From contig JAHEWK010000003.1 in assembly GCA_020740775.1 (NCBI GenBank), positions 2,852,001-2,916,000 on the forward strand: a stretch of 64,000 nt of DNA. The letters run 5' to 3'. How positions within the stretch are numbered: position 1 is the first letter of the stretch; each line of letters opens with the position of its first letter. The position numbers and the translations under genes were made by a program. Below the pieces are notes generated by a model. It saw only the letters and a list, made by a program, of their open reading frames with translations. It was not told the origin of the DNA and did no database searches. The stretch comes from Ilyonectria destructans (taxonomy: Eukaryota > Ascomycota > Sordariomycetes > Hypocreales > Nectriaceae). Positions 10,770-21,800 of the stretch are shown here, piece by piece.

Positions 10770-11180
10770 TTGCACCTACAGCTACAGCAGCTACAGCAGC
10801 CACAGCAGCTATAGCGCTCTAAACCTCCAGCAGCTACAGCAGCTATAATACCTTAAGCCTTTAGTAGCTATAGCAGCTATAGTATTTTAAGTTTAAATAG
10901 ATATAATATTTTAAACTTAAAGTAATTATAATATTATAAAATTAATAAAAAGAATTTTTAAAAAGAATTTTATTAAATACTATTAAGAAAATAAAAAATA
11001 AATAGAATAAATAGAATAAATAGAATAAATAGAATAAATAGAATAAATAGAATAAATAGAATAAATAGAATAAATAGATAGATTTTTTTATTTTTTTTTT
11101 ATTTTTAAAAAGGCCTTTAATAAATAACTAGCTAGCTTTCTTAAGAATCTCTAACTGCCTATTATATAAAGTCCGCATCG
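10770..11180. repeat. AT-rich, RIP-like island following a CAG/CTA repeat
   Basis: From about 10770 the sequence is an array of cagctacag-type units. Rightwards these grade into tagctatag, tagatataa and then almost pure A/T to about 11160. The change looks like progressive C-to-T and G-to-A substitution along an originally uniform repeat. No coding potential was seen. Confidence 0.55.
11005..11076. repeat. 9-base tandem repeat GAATAAATA, eight copies
   Basis: Eight perfect head-to-tail copies of the 9-mer GAATAAATA lie within the AT-rich island. They are followed by T-rich runs. This is a simple minisatellite and a useful length-polymorphism marker. Confidence 0.85.
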
Positions 11181-11201
11181 CGGGCATTTACAAACTAGTA
11201 G

Positions 11202-11412
11202 AGTACAGAGACGCCCTTCCGGAGGAGACGGCATCATGCGGGAACCCACCGCCCCCGCCTTTTCGCACGAGACTATTGTATGAGTCGGCAGAGCGAGTTA
11301 ATTTAAAAGTGAATTGGGTCCGATGCGGGAAAAATGACCGCAAGAATAGGGACTCGGGGACGGATGCGATGGGTAAAGCTGGAGTCGAAGAAGCCAACAA
11401 AGGTACACACAA
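11202..11412 (-). repeat. Rearranged inverted copy of the 14.1-14.4 kb promoter-like sequence
   Basis: Read on the minus strand, this stretch repeats two blocks found at 14090-14425 on the plus strand. Shared landmarks are a block with cggtcatttttcccgcatcg and actcgctctgccgactcata, and a block with ttcccgcatgatgccgtctc. The two blocks are joined in the opposite order here. Many differences are G-to-A or C-to-T in this copy (for example gctttgccc to gctttaccc, ccctgttc to ccctattc). Confidence 0.75.
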
Positions 11413-14089
11413 CTGCCTAGCCTAGTTGAGCCCTGTTTGCCATCCGACGTCACCATAGACGGAGGCGCCGTTTGAGTTCGGCGCCAGAGCAAAGGGAAGT
11501 CGTACGGTTGCCGGCACTATGAGACAAGGTACGGCTCTTAGTCCGGACCTTATGTTTGTGTGAAGAGTGCCACTTGTAATCCAACACCAAACAGGAAAGC
11601 TCAAAGCATATAGGCGAGAGGCAATCAGGAGGTGTTTTGAGTGCATGGCCATGATCCGAGGCCACCGCGGGAGAGCATCTTGGCGCCGTGATGTCGGGAC
11701 CTGTCACTCGCTGAAACATGGACGTGGCTCTATTGTGCTTTGTCCTCTTGACGCGCAGCAGAGATGATCCCTGGAGCGAGGAGAAGCAGAAACAGTGACG
11801 GGGAGAAATCGACGGGGCGACCGCGAAGTTGATGACGACCATGGCTAACCCTGTCCTCTAACCCTGACATGTCATTCCGTGTTTGGAGATGAAAACCCAC
11901 TCGGTAGAGCTGCCGAGCCTTGTCGATGTGAATCATGGGAATGTCAACTGCGCAATCGCAAGCTGAGGTCTTCAGGAGGCGCTAGATCAGTCGGTTTGTC
12001 GTCGTCACCTGGTCCGCTCATCCACCTACACGCTGACCGACTCTTTCGCACCCACGCCCACAAGAACGAAACCCGGCGATTATTCATTCCGGCTGTTGGC
12101 ATTGCCGCTATGACCTATAGCCAGACAGCGGTATTGCCCGCTGTCGGCCGTGTTTCCGGCCTCTTCAGCCTTGATGCGCGGTTGTGGCGCCTGATGGCAG
12201 CCTCCCGATGTTACTTTGTACGATGCGACGTTGATCCTTGGACTGGGAGGCCTTTTGAGTGAGTTGAGTGACATGAGATGGCCAAACACCCCCAGCTTCC
12301 CATTGTGGGGCGCGTGCGATTGGAATATCCTGGAAATTGGCAATCTGAGACGTAGCAGTGCAGGCCATTTCTTGGAAGGGTGACAACTTGAAACAAGCCG
12401 GGGATTGAGTGCCCCCTGACGGCCGGGATGAATAATTAACGATGATGAGTTGCAAGGTTGAGGCCTGGGACGGCTTCCCGATTTGGAACCGCGGGCATGT
12501 TCATTGTCTTCACCTTGGTCAACCAGTTTGGGATGGTGGCAATTGGGTCGGCATACGCACATCCACAGCTCCATTACGGAGTAGGACGGTGTTGAATAAT
12601 AATCACGGATATAGGTTTGGGACGAAGGATTCGAGCTGGCTCCGGTCAGATCGGTCAACCGCCAGACCATCGACGGCGAGGATCAAGGACAAGGCGTCCA
12701 TGGCCACCTGAGAGACTGAGACGAACCACTGGACTCCCGGGAGCCGCTTTGACACTCCAGCCGTATGTGACTCTGTTCTATGTTTGTCTCTGACCAGCCG
12801 CGGCTGGAAACGGCGGTCGTGTGCTCGGTCGCCGGCCAGACGGTGAGCAACCGGTACCGAAGCTGGCGGTCTAGATATTAGCCTGCGCTTACTCACAACT
12901 GCCGTCCTGTGCCGTACTGGAAGCGTTCGTGGGCTTCGCCGTGGATTGGTGGCGGTGGGTAATATGAGATTTGACGCGCGTGCCTCCAATTTAACAATCG
13001 ACGCCCCGTTGTCAGAGGAGACATGCAAGTGCACTGCGGCGCAGACAAAAATAAAACAATCCAGCGCTTGACTGGGCCGGCGCGAGCGCGTGCGCGTGCT
13101 TGCAGCTTTCCAGAACGCTTCCCGAGACCTGGGATGACGAGGCAGGCAAAAGCAAGGAGCTTCATATGTTCCATGTGGCTTGATGTGGAAGTATGGAAGT
13201 ATGGAAGTGTGCAAGTGCCGCGCCGTTGGACCGCTAGCCCGTCCGGCCGTCTGCCCACCGAGGATCCTGATCAGGAACCAAGCCGCTTTCTGATAATCGC
13301 TGCGACGCCTGAAGATTGACGATGCGATTCGGTGTTACATTTGCCATTGAGGCGGACCAGGGACCCGGCACGTCTGGGGGACTAGCAGCAGATTGCCACC
13401 CGTTGTTCGGGGCGCGGGAGCATCACCGTGGCAATCTGCTCCGGCAAGGCCGTAATCATGACAGCAAGCAGCTCAACCACTCAACCGCTCAACCACGCCG
13501 CCTCGACACGATGGGACCGTGATAAATTTACTTTGGCTACGCTGGGCTCTGGCCAACTGGAAATGATGGCCAATCTGCCCTCGACGGGCCCGTTCCCCGC
13601 CGCGCTGCTCATCTCCGACAGCGGCAGTTCTCGTCAGATGCTGTCCAACGACGCGACGCACCCGCTCTCTTCAACATGCACATGTCGCCAGGTGGCTTGT
13701 TACTTGTTACACATGACAACCAACAAGAGCCAACATGCCAGTTATCAGCGCAAGCGCCAGCGGCGCAGTCTGTGCTGCTGTGTACCACTGCTGGAATGCG
13801 CGCTGAGTCCTGGCACACGAAACCCGCCAGTCAACCTGCTCCACCATCCATGATGCCGCCGTGATCCATCCCTCTCCCGCCGACAAGGGTTCTCGAGGCC
13901 GGAACCCAGCCTGCGGAACCCAGCTCTTGGCTCCAAAACAAGGCTCGCCAGCGTTGGCGCGGATCTACTACGTTAGGCTACGCCCAAGAGGAACCGTCCC
14001 ATCAACCTCAAACATGCGACGAGTGTCGCCTGGCCCGTGATCCCAACCAGGCCCCGCGCGAGGGTTCACGGAATAGATGAAAGCCCCTG
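11413..14089. other. Gene-poor stretch, no gene seen
   Basis: This is 2.7 kb with normal base composition but no supported gene. The longest frames (up to about 200 codons on the minus strand, 12603-13214) are Ser/Arg-rich, overlap each other in several frames and show no domain, so they were not called. Confidence 0.45.
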
Positions 14090-14425
14090 GGTTCCCGCAT
14101 GATGCCGTCTCCTCTGGAAGGGCGTCTCTGTATTCTCTTTTGCCTGCGCATCTGTCATTCTTGTTTGTTGGTTGCGAGTGTAAGCTGGTCTTTCATCCCG
14201 CGTCTTATTCTTAATTCAGTTGTGTGTGCCAGCAAACCGCCTCTGTTTGGCTCCTTCGACTCCAGCTTTGCCCATCGCTTACCACCATCCTTGCTCACAT
14301 CCTCCGTCCACCCCGGGTCCCTGTTCTTGCGGTCATTTTTCCCGCATCGGACCCCGTTCACTTTTGAATTAACTCGCTCTGCCGACTCATACAATAGGCT
14401 CGCGCGAAAAGGCGGGGGTGGTGTC
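14090..14425 (+). repeat. Promoter-proximal copy of the repeat shared with 11.2-11.4 kb
   Basis: It holds both blocks of the sequence described at 11202-11412. The ttcccgcatgatgccgtctc block comes first (about 14092-14135) and the cggtcatttttcccgcatcg block second (about 14226-14425). It lies 235-570 bases upstream of the gene at 14660, so it probably belongs to that gene's promoter or 5' UTR. Confidence 0.75.
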
Positions 14426-14659
14426 CTGTGAGACGAGAGGGGAAAGTGCCTTTCATCGACGCTCTAGGAAAGGATCCCCGGTCCTGGCGGCTTTTCTGTG
14501 GGTGAACCACAAGCTGTATCAGACCCTGTCATCTAAGCCAGGCGGTCTATCTATACGACACTCTTAACTCAAGACGATCCCCGCCGCTCCCACAACTCCT
14601 CCCGTATACTACCGACGACCTCCCGTTCCTCGCTGCCAAAGCGAGTGTCTGACTTCATC

Positions 14660-16681
14660 ATGCCTCGATCAAGAGCAGAGACTGTGACGGCTCCATCTGT
14701 GTCAGAACGGCCCAGCACCAGCGGAGGACCTACAGGAACCAATCACTTCGGAAAGACCGACTTCAACAACCGCGTATCGAGAGACGACCTTACTCTCGCC
14801 TTAAAGAACTCAGGGAGGGGCAACGTCAAGGCGTATCATGTTCCGATTCGTGGCCGACTACCCTCACCGGAAACCAGCCCTCGAGGAGAATCACCAGACC
14901 GTGTGACCATGGTGCGAACTGCAACTCCGGAGTCCATGGTGGAAGCGGGCGAGACTGGGGTCATCGCCATCGGCATGGCGCTGGGAAGCCCAGCCCAAGC
15001 TACTGTTTTCGAAAACCATGTCCCGGCCACCCAAAGAACGCGGAGGGCCATGACCACTGCAGCCGACTTCCCAGAACCCGCTGAAGATCTGCAAGCGGTA
15101 CCGCAAAAGCCTAAGAAATGGAACCTGTTCCGATCGAGATCATCGAAGCGAACCCGGCCCACAGAGCCCCAGCGATCTTTGACAGACAACTCCAACGCAT
15201 CAAGCGTCTCGCTCACATCCCGAGGACAACCGCCTTCAAGGACTGGATCGCAACAAGATTCTTCAAAGAAGAACCCCCCAAAGCACAAGCCCATCGTCAT
15301 CCGATCTCAGACGGACCCCTCCGCGATCGAGCGGGTTGAATCAATAGAACCAGTTCCCGAGTTGAAGCTCGTCAAGGAAACCAAGCCAGCAAAGGAGCCC
15401 AAGTCCGGTGGTTTGGGTCGCAAGGTGTCACTAAGAGCTCTCCGTGGAGATTCGAGAGCCCGAAGGGCAGCAGAGAAGTTGGAGCCTATGCCATCGCCTC
15501 CAAGTCCTCCCCCCGCGATGCCCCAGTTGAGCGGACCCCTCCTGAATGTCGAGATCCCCAGCATCAAGATGGAGCGATACAGTGTCATGTTCGGCGGAGT
15601 CTTGGGAACGCAGAATTCGTCCTCTTCACTCCTCGCTCGACGACAGGCGACGCTCGATCGGCTCAAGACCCTCAACGACGAGCTCCTTCAGAACGGCGAA
15701 GAGGAGCTTCTTCGGCCACGGCGAGCGACATCGCCTCAACCCAAGGCCTCGCCCGCATTCTCCCTGTTCCCAGGAGTTCCCAAGCCTAGCCCAATCCAGC
15801 CCTCCCCCAGGCTGCGCTCAAGCACATCACCCGCCTTGTTGCATTCTCCCGTCGCGGCGACATTTGAAGCCGTTTCCAATAAAGGCAAGGAACACGCTGT
15901 AGGAGAGACACTCAAGCCCAAGGTCTTCCTGCCTGCGACACCAAAGGATACCCAACGCGACAAGAAGCCGGCTGCAACGACGGGCGATTCTCCTCCTCAA
16001 CTAGTCTCCAAGTTCAGCAAACAGCCTAAACGATCAGGCGCACCTAAACCCGACCCGTCCACCATCCGCCCTAGTCGAACGCCCTCACCGGTGACCCTCG
16101 AGGTGCAAGCTCAAGCACGCGGCAGACAGCCTTCTCCTTTTACACCTGACACATCCAGTCTGATCCTCGATTCCCCCGAGGACAGCGAGTTCGGGGACGA
16201 AGTTGACGTCCACATCACCGACAAGCTCCGGCCCACGTTCACCGAGCCTACGTGGCAGATGGTCTCCCCTCCAGGCTCGACTACGTCTTCCAGCCCCGAG
16301 GTGACTCGCAAAGCCCCCGAGGCAACCCAGAAGGTCTCCCCGCCCTCATCCCTGAAGTCCCCCGAGCAAATCACCGTCATCAAGTCGCCGCCTCTCCAGG
16401 TCGACCCCGATGAGGCCCTCCGCAACGCCGTCGAGATCTCCATCGCGCGCCAGATCAGCGTCTCGCACCAGCAGCGCAAGATGCTGCACCCACTCCAGAG
16501 CAACCCCAGCCTGCGACACCACAACGATGGCACCGGTTCAAACTACGGCATCCCCGTCGGGAAGAACGAGCGGTTGGCTGAGACGAAGTCGGCCCAGCCG
16601 CGGCTTGTACGTCCCCAGGACATTAACGTGTGGGAGATGCACCGCAAGAGCTCGCGAGTTATCGTCGAGGGGGAACCCTAA
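14660..16681 (+). CDS. Ser/Pro-rich protein of unknown function, 673 residues
   Basis: I do not recognise a named family or domain. The reading frame is long, uninterrupted and has strong fungal coding character. The ATG at 14660 is the first in frame; the frame opens just upstream at a non-ATG codon. The protein looks largely disordered: Ser/Pro/Thr-rich with basic patches (KPKKWNLFRSRSSKRTRP near 145-165; GLGRKVSLRALRGDSRARRAAEKLEP near 260-285). A hydrophobic-helical stretch, QATLDRLKTLNDELLQNGEEELLRP, may form a short coiled coil. The C-terminal 120 residues, with ALRNAVEISIARQISVSHQQRKML, SNYGIPVG and INVWEMHRKSS, look the most ordered and are probably the conserved part. A cytoplasmic signalling or scaffolding role is only a guess from composition. 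Confidence 0.8.
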   Translation: MPRSRAETVTAPSVSERPSTSGGPTGTNHFGKTDFNNRVSRDDLTLALKNSGRGNVKAYHVPIRGRLPSPETSPRGESPDRVTMVRTATPESMVEAGETGVIAIGMALGSPAQATVFENHVPATQRTRRAMTTAADFPEPAEDLQAVPQKPKKWNLFRSRSSKRTRPTEPQRSLTDNSNASSVSLTSRGQPPSRTGSQQDSSKKNPPKHKPIVIRSQTDPSAIERVESIEPVPELKLVKETKPAKEPKSGGLGRKVSLRALRGDSRARRAAEKLEPMPSPPSPPPAMPQLSGPLLNVEIPSIKMERYSVMFGGVLGTQNSSSSLLARRQATLDRLKTLNDELLQNGEEELLRPRRATSPQPKASPAFSLFPGVPKPSPIQPSPRLRSSTSPALLHSPVAATFEAVSNKGKEHAVGETLKPKVFLPATPKDTQRDKKPAATTGDSPPQLVSKFSKQPKRSGAPKPDPSTIRPSRTPSPVTLEVQAQARGRQPSPFTPDTSSLILDSPEDSEFGDEVDVHITDKLRPTFTEPTWQMVSPPGSTTSSSPEVTRKAPEATQKVSPPSSLKSPEQITVIKSPPLQVDPDEALRNAVEISIARQISVSHQQRKMLHPLQSNPSLRHHNDGTGSNYGIPVGKNERLAETKSAQPRLVRPQDINVWEMHRKSSRVIVEGEP

Positions 16682-17332
16682 AGCGAAAACATACACAAGA
16701 TGAAGCCCAGCGATGCATACTACGTAGTATATAGAACGGCGGTTGGCATAGGCGGTCGGTTTTTTTTTTTTCTATCCTATCTTCTTCACTCATACCCACT
16801 TTATACTGTTGCTTCAAAAGAAGCAACGAGCAGGGACCTCACTGGTTGAGTTGTTTCTGTCGTCGTTGGAGGGCAACACCTCCCTCCATATCTTTTTTTT
16901 CTTTTGTCATTTTCATACACGAAGCCTTGATGGTAGGAAAGGGATACCATGGGTCATCTAGCAAGGCGCAGGAGCAGAATCGGACAGGGAGAACGGAGCG
17001 TGCACAGCCCTGGAGCAGGTCGCTGGTTCACAAAGGGGGTTTCACGCACGTCAACATTATCATCATCATCATCATTTGGAATAGAAAAAGCCCCATCATT
17101 AAGTGCTACTTTCATCCCAGCATATTTCCACGTGTACTTCAGTACTTCATGTACATACGCTGTTCCCCTCTACCCCAATAAGTCTAAACTGCTCCAACGA
17201 CATGGCCTGCGAGTGAATGGTTGGACAAAACGATTGTAAGTATTTGCGCCGCACCAGTAACCAATCTCAATAAGCGACATCCCATATATGCTGAAACGAA
17301 GTCGCGTCCCAACGCCGAAACGAAATGTTCCA
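16682..17332. other. Convergent 3' region, no gene seen
   Basis: It lies between the stop of the 673-residue gene and the stop of YKT6. It contains short poly-T runs (about 16760 and 16893) and an ATC microsatellite near 17058-17075. These are consistent with 3' UTR sequence. Confidence 0.5.
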
Positions 17333-18210
17333 TTACATCAAAACACAGCACGAGTTCTGCTTCTTAGCTTGCTCTGCGGGAGAGTAAGGGGTTAGCTCGG
17401 GCGTTCTCCACCATGCGTTTCGGAGAGGGGGGTACATACGGTAGAACATCTTGCTCTGGTTGCTGAGGCCATCACTCTTGGCCACCAGGTCGTCAATCTT
17501 CTCGCCACGCTGTAGCACGCTCTCAATAGTCTTGTGGAGAACAATCTTGGTCTCGTCAAGCTCCTTCTGAATCTTGAGGATGCTGTCGGCCTGCTGAGGG
17601 TCCTGGTATTTGGCGAGGTACTCGGTAAGCTCAGGGAAGGGCAGGATGGGCTGGCCGGTTGCCCAGGAGGAGCGCGGGTGCTTAATGAGGAACTCGTCGA
17701 CGATCTTGCTGAGGAGCTGGTGGGCAACGAGAGCCGGGTACTGGTGATCGGACATTATGATACCGCAGATGCCCTCGGTACGGCTGTAGGCGTGGAAAGT
17801 GTAGTCTGGGAGGTTTCGGTGTGAGCTTGTGGACTGGATATCGATGGCGCGGATGTGGAGAGCGGCAGCCTACCTTGTTCCTCAACATCCTGTCGCTGGC
17901 CGGGACGAGTGCGCTCGGCGACGGTCTTTGAGAAGAGAGTCATGAACTCGCCATAGCTGGAGGGGGGGAAGCGGCCTGGTCAGCAACGGCGGTCAGGGGA
18001 GTTTGGGAGGGGAGGCGGACTTGTTGCGGGTGAATCGCGAGTAGGAGCTCAGTTCCTTCTCGGCGCAAATCTCGTGGGCGGGCTTTTCCTCGTTGCGAAT
18101 GATCTAGATCCAGCAAGAAGAGTCTTTAGCCAACTGTCGGGATTGGATATTTGGGGGGGCATGTCGGTGAGGGGCAAGGGGGGGCATACGCCGATGTAGT
18201 GCAACTTCAT
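17333..18210 (-). CDS. YKT6: R-SNARE Ykt6, longin-domain, prenylated
   Basis: Ykt6 is a reversible-membrane R-SNARE used in ER-Golgi, endosome-vacuole and autophagosome fusion. Five exons are read: 18210-18190, 18103-18021, 17956-17874, 17805-17440 and 17373-17333. They join to 197 residues. The longin domain (about 1-120) starts MKLHYIGIIRNEEKPAHEICAEKEL and includes SRFTRNNYGEFMTLFSKTVAERT. The SNARE motif (about 135-190) has the zero-layer Arg162 in ESVLQRGEKIDDLV. The C-terminus NSCCVLM has the CaaX-type prenylation cysteine preceded by the palmitoylatable cysteine. Exon 1 is only 21 bases. All introns are GT-AG and frame-preserving. It is divergent from SLH1. Confidence 0.96.
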
Positions 18211-18835
18211 GATGGCGGCAGGATGGAAGACGGCGTCGATGCGATTGTGCGGATTGTCGTCGAGGGGCGGTACGGAGGAGGCGAAAGCGCAGGTTGCGTG
18301 CGAGATTGTAGGATGCAAGATCAGGATGTTGGCGGATTGGAGTCTGAACCCGGAGAGCGCTGCTCCCTGAGTCCCCGTAGGTCGTCCATAGGTCGTCACA
18401 TGTTCCGCTATGACGGGGGGTCTGCTGGGCTGGTCTGGGCTGGCGATTAGGCCCCCGAATTTCCAGTGCAGGCTGCAACAAGCTTCAGCACTAGAGCGCT
18501 AAGCCTTCCGCGGTGGGCTTCCCTGCGTTCCCAGCTGCTACAGCCTCCTGCAGGTAACTACACTGTGGCCTGGCCGCCTGGGGTTTGCTGTGGCGGCGGC
18601 TAGTGGCGGAGGCTGATGGTGGGGTGGGTGTCGTTTTCAGAACCAAGTCACAGCGCAGCGGTGTATGACTCCGCGACGAGGCACTCTAGGACTATAGAAC
18701 CCACGACAGGCGCAAAGCAACTCAGCTCTGCAACGCCACAAACCACCAGCTCTCTCAACTCTTCCCCGGAAGACCACGCCAAGGAGCACATCAAACACTA
18801 GCAAAAGAAACCGCATCATCCAAGCCAACAGCGTC
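18211..18835. promoter_or_regulatory. Shared intergenic region of divergent YKT6 and SLH1
   Basis: It is 625 bases between the two start codons and therefore presumably holds both promoters. No further gene was seen. Confidence 0.5.
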
Positions 18836-21800
18836 ATGGCTTCGAGCGGGCTAAGTGCCGCAGAGGCCCAGTGGAGGGAGCAGTTCGCTGCTATGCAAGC
18901 CGCCATTGCCGAACTAAAGATCCCTCAAGACACCAACATCGAGAGCGATCTCGAAGACGATGACTTTGAAGGATACTCTTCCGGGAACAGCGGGCAGGAT
19001 GTCTGGCAATTCATCTCGGACGATGACCAGGACGACTTCAGCAGCGACTTTGCTGAAGCAGCCGCCGTTGGTGGCTCTGCTGCCGACTATGGCGCGCAAT
19101 GGTTCACCACCAAATGTTCAGCTATAGCAGCTAAGAACGGCCTCTCCCCTGATGTGTTTGAAACGCAGGTCATGAGTGTCCTCAGCTCTGGTCAATCCGA
19201 GGATGAGCTCCAGGCACACCTGGCTGATCTGGTTGGTTTTGACGATTTTGATTTCATCATCGACGTCTTGGGACATAAGGATGAAATCGTTGCCGCAGTC
19301 ACTGCCAACGACCAAAAAGCCCAACAAGCATCGTCTGGACCTCGACTCCTGACCAGGGCTGAGAGGGAGGAAGCTCTACGTCGCCAGGACCTGGAGCATA
19401 AATCTGCTTCTCTTGCCACCGCATCATCTCGAGAGCCCCAGTATCCGCACGTCTACAAGTCGTACAGCGCCGGCAACACCCTCAGCTCCACCGGAAAGAA
19501 GTACGGTCTTCCGGTGGGAAGTGAGCGGAAGATTTTTGACAAGTATGAAGAGTACTCTATTCCAGCTGGAAAGAAGGGAGTTCTTGGTCCTGGTCAGAGG
19601 CTCATCAAGATCTCCGAACTTGACGGACTTTGCCGTACCACTTTCAAGGGCTACAAGACGCTCAATCGAATGCAGAGTCTTGTGTACCCCGTTGCACACA
19701 AAACCAGTGAGAATATGCTTATTTGTGCACCCACTGGTGCGGTAAGTTTGTCACCTCTCAAGTCTAAATTCCGGTGCTAAGTGTTCCAGGGTAAAACGGA
19801 CGCAGCTATGCTCACAATCCTCCACACCATCGCCCAGAATGTGACCCCCAACCCTTTTGAGGATCTCGCTGCCACCGAATTCGCCGTTAATACGGATGAC
19901 TTCAAGATTGTCTATGTCGCCCCCATGAAGGCACTCGCTGCTGAAGTCACGGATAAACTTGGCAAGCGCCTTGCCTGGCTTGGTATCAAGTGCCGAGAGT
20001 ACACCGGAGATATGCAGCTTACCAAGTCTGAGATTGTTCAGACCCAGATCATTGTTACCACTCCTGAGAAGTGGGATGTCGTTACCCGAAAAGGCACTGG
20101 CGATACTGAGCTCGTCCAAAAGGTCCGCCTTCTCATCATTGATGAGGTCCACATGCTTCACGATGAACGAGGTGCCGTCCTAGAGTCACTTGTAGCTCGA
20201 ACTGAGAGACAAGTGGAGAGCACACAGTCGATGATTCGAATTATTGGTCTGAGTGCAACGCTACCCAACTATGTTGACGTTGCGGACTTCCTCAAGGTCA
20301 ACAAGTACGCTGGTATGTTTTACTTCGACGCCTCATTCCGTCCTGTTCCCCTGGAGCAGCATTTCATTGGTGTCAAGGGGAAGGCCGGCTCCAAGCAAGC
20401 CAGAGAAAACCTTGACAATATTGCTTTTGACAAAGTCAAAGAAATGCTAGAGCTTGATCATCAAGTCATGGTCTTCGTACACTCGCGACGAGATACAATG
20501 GCGACAGCCCGAACACTTCACCAGAAAGCCGTCGAAGATTTTTGTGTGGACCTGTTCGACCCATCATACCATCCCAAATATGAGCAGGCTTGTCGAGACA
20601 TGAAGTCTTCAAGATCAAAGGACATTCGCGAGTTGCTCTCCAAGGGAATTGGAATTCATCACGCTGGTATGGCAAGATCCGATAGGAACCTGATGGAGAG
20701 ATTCTTCGCCGAAGGTGTTCTCAAGGTTCTTTGCTGTACTGCTACCCTCGCCTGGGGTGTCAACTTGCCAGCTGCTGCGGTCGTCATCAAGGGAACTCAA
20801 GTCTACAGTGCCCAGGAGGGTAAATTTGTTGACTTGGGTATTCTTGATGTGCTTCAGATCTTCGGTCGTGCTGGTCGTCCTCAATTTGAAGACACTGGTA
20901 TCGGCATGATCTGTACTACTCACGATAGGCTTGCGCACTATTTGACCGCAATCACGGAGCAGCAGCCCATTGAGTCCAAGTTCTCGACCAAGTTGGTTGA
21001 CAACCTCAATGCTGAGATTTCACTTGGTACCGTCACTTCAATCCCTGACGCGGTGCAATGGATCGGATATTCCTACTTGTTTGTTCGTATGCAACGAAGT
21101 CCCATGACCTATGGTATCGAGTGGTCAGAGATCCGTGATGACCCGACCCTGGTTCAGAGGCGACGCCAACTGGCGATTCAAGCAGCCAGGACCCTGCAAC
21201 GATGCCAGATGATCATCTTCAACGAGACGACCGAGGAGCTTCGCAGCAAGGATATTGGCCGAATTGCTAGCCAGTTCTACATCCTTCATACCAGCATCCA
21301 AGTCTTCAACACCATGATGCGGCCGCAGGCTACTGAGGCTGATATTCTGAAGATGATCAGTATGAGTGGAGAATTCGACAATATCCAATCCAGAGACAGT
21401 GAAGAGAAGGAGTTGACGCACCTCAGGAAGGACATTGTCCCTTGTGATGTGGAAGGGGGCATCGACACGCCGCAGGCCAAGACAAACATTCTGCTTCAGT
21501 CTTATATCTCGAGGGCACAACCCGAAGATTTCGCTTTGACTAATGACATGAATTACGTTGCGCAACAATCCGGGCGAATCTGTCGAGCACTGTTTATGCT
21601 TGCTCTGAACCGGCGATGGGGTCATCAATGCTTGGTGCTCCTCACCCTGGCCAAGTCGATCGAGAAGCGCATCTGGCCGTTCCAGCATCCCCTTGCTCAG
21701 TTTGATCTCACCAAGACTATCCTCAACCAGCTTGAATCTAAGGACAACCTGACGATTGAGATCATGAAGGAAATGGAATCGGCAGAAATAGGGGCCTTGG

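Noticed and set aside
10770..10880. CAG/CTA repeat array considered as a CRISPR-like or coding repeat
   Set aside because: The units are too short and directly adjacent, there are no spacers, and the genome is eukaryotic.
12080..13319. Several overlapping open frames of 90-200 codons on both strands
   Set aside because: They overlap in several phases, are rich in Ser/Arg/Pro and show no domain; typical of GC-rich non-coding DNA.
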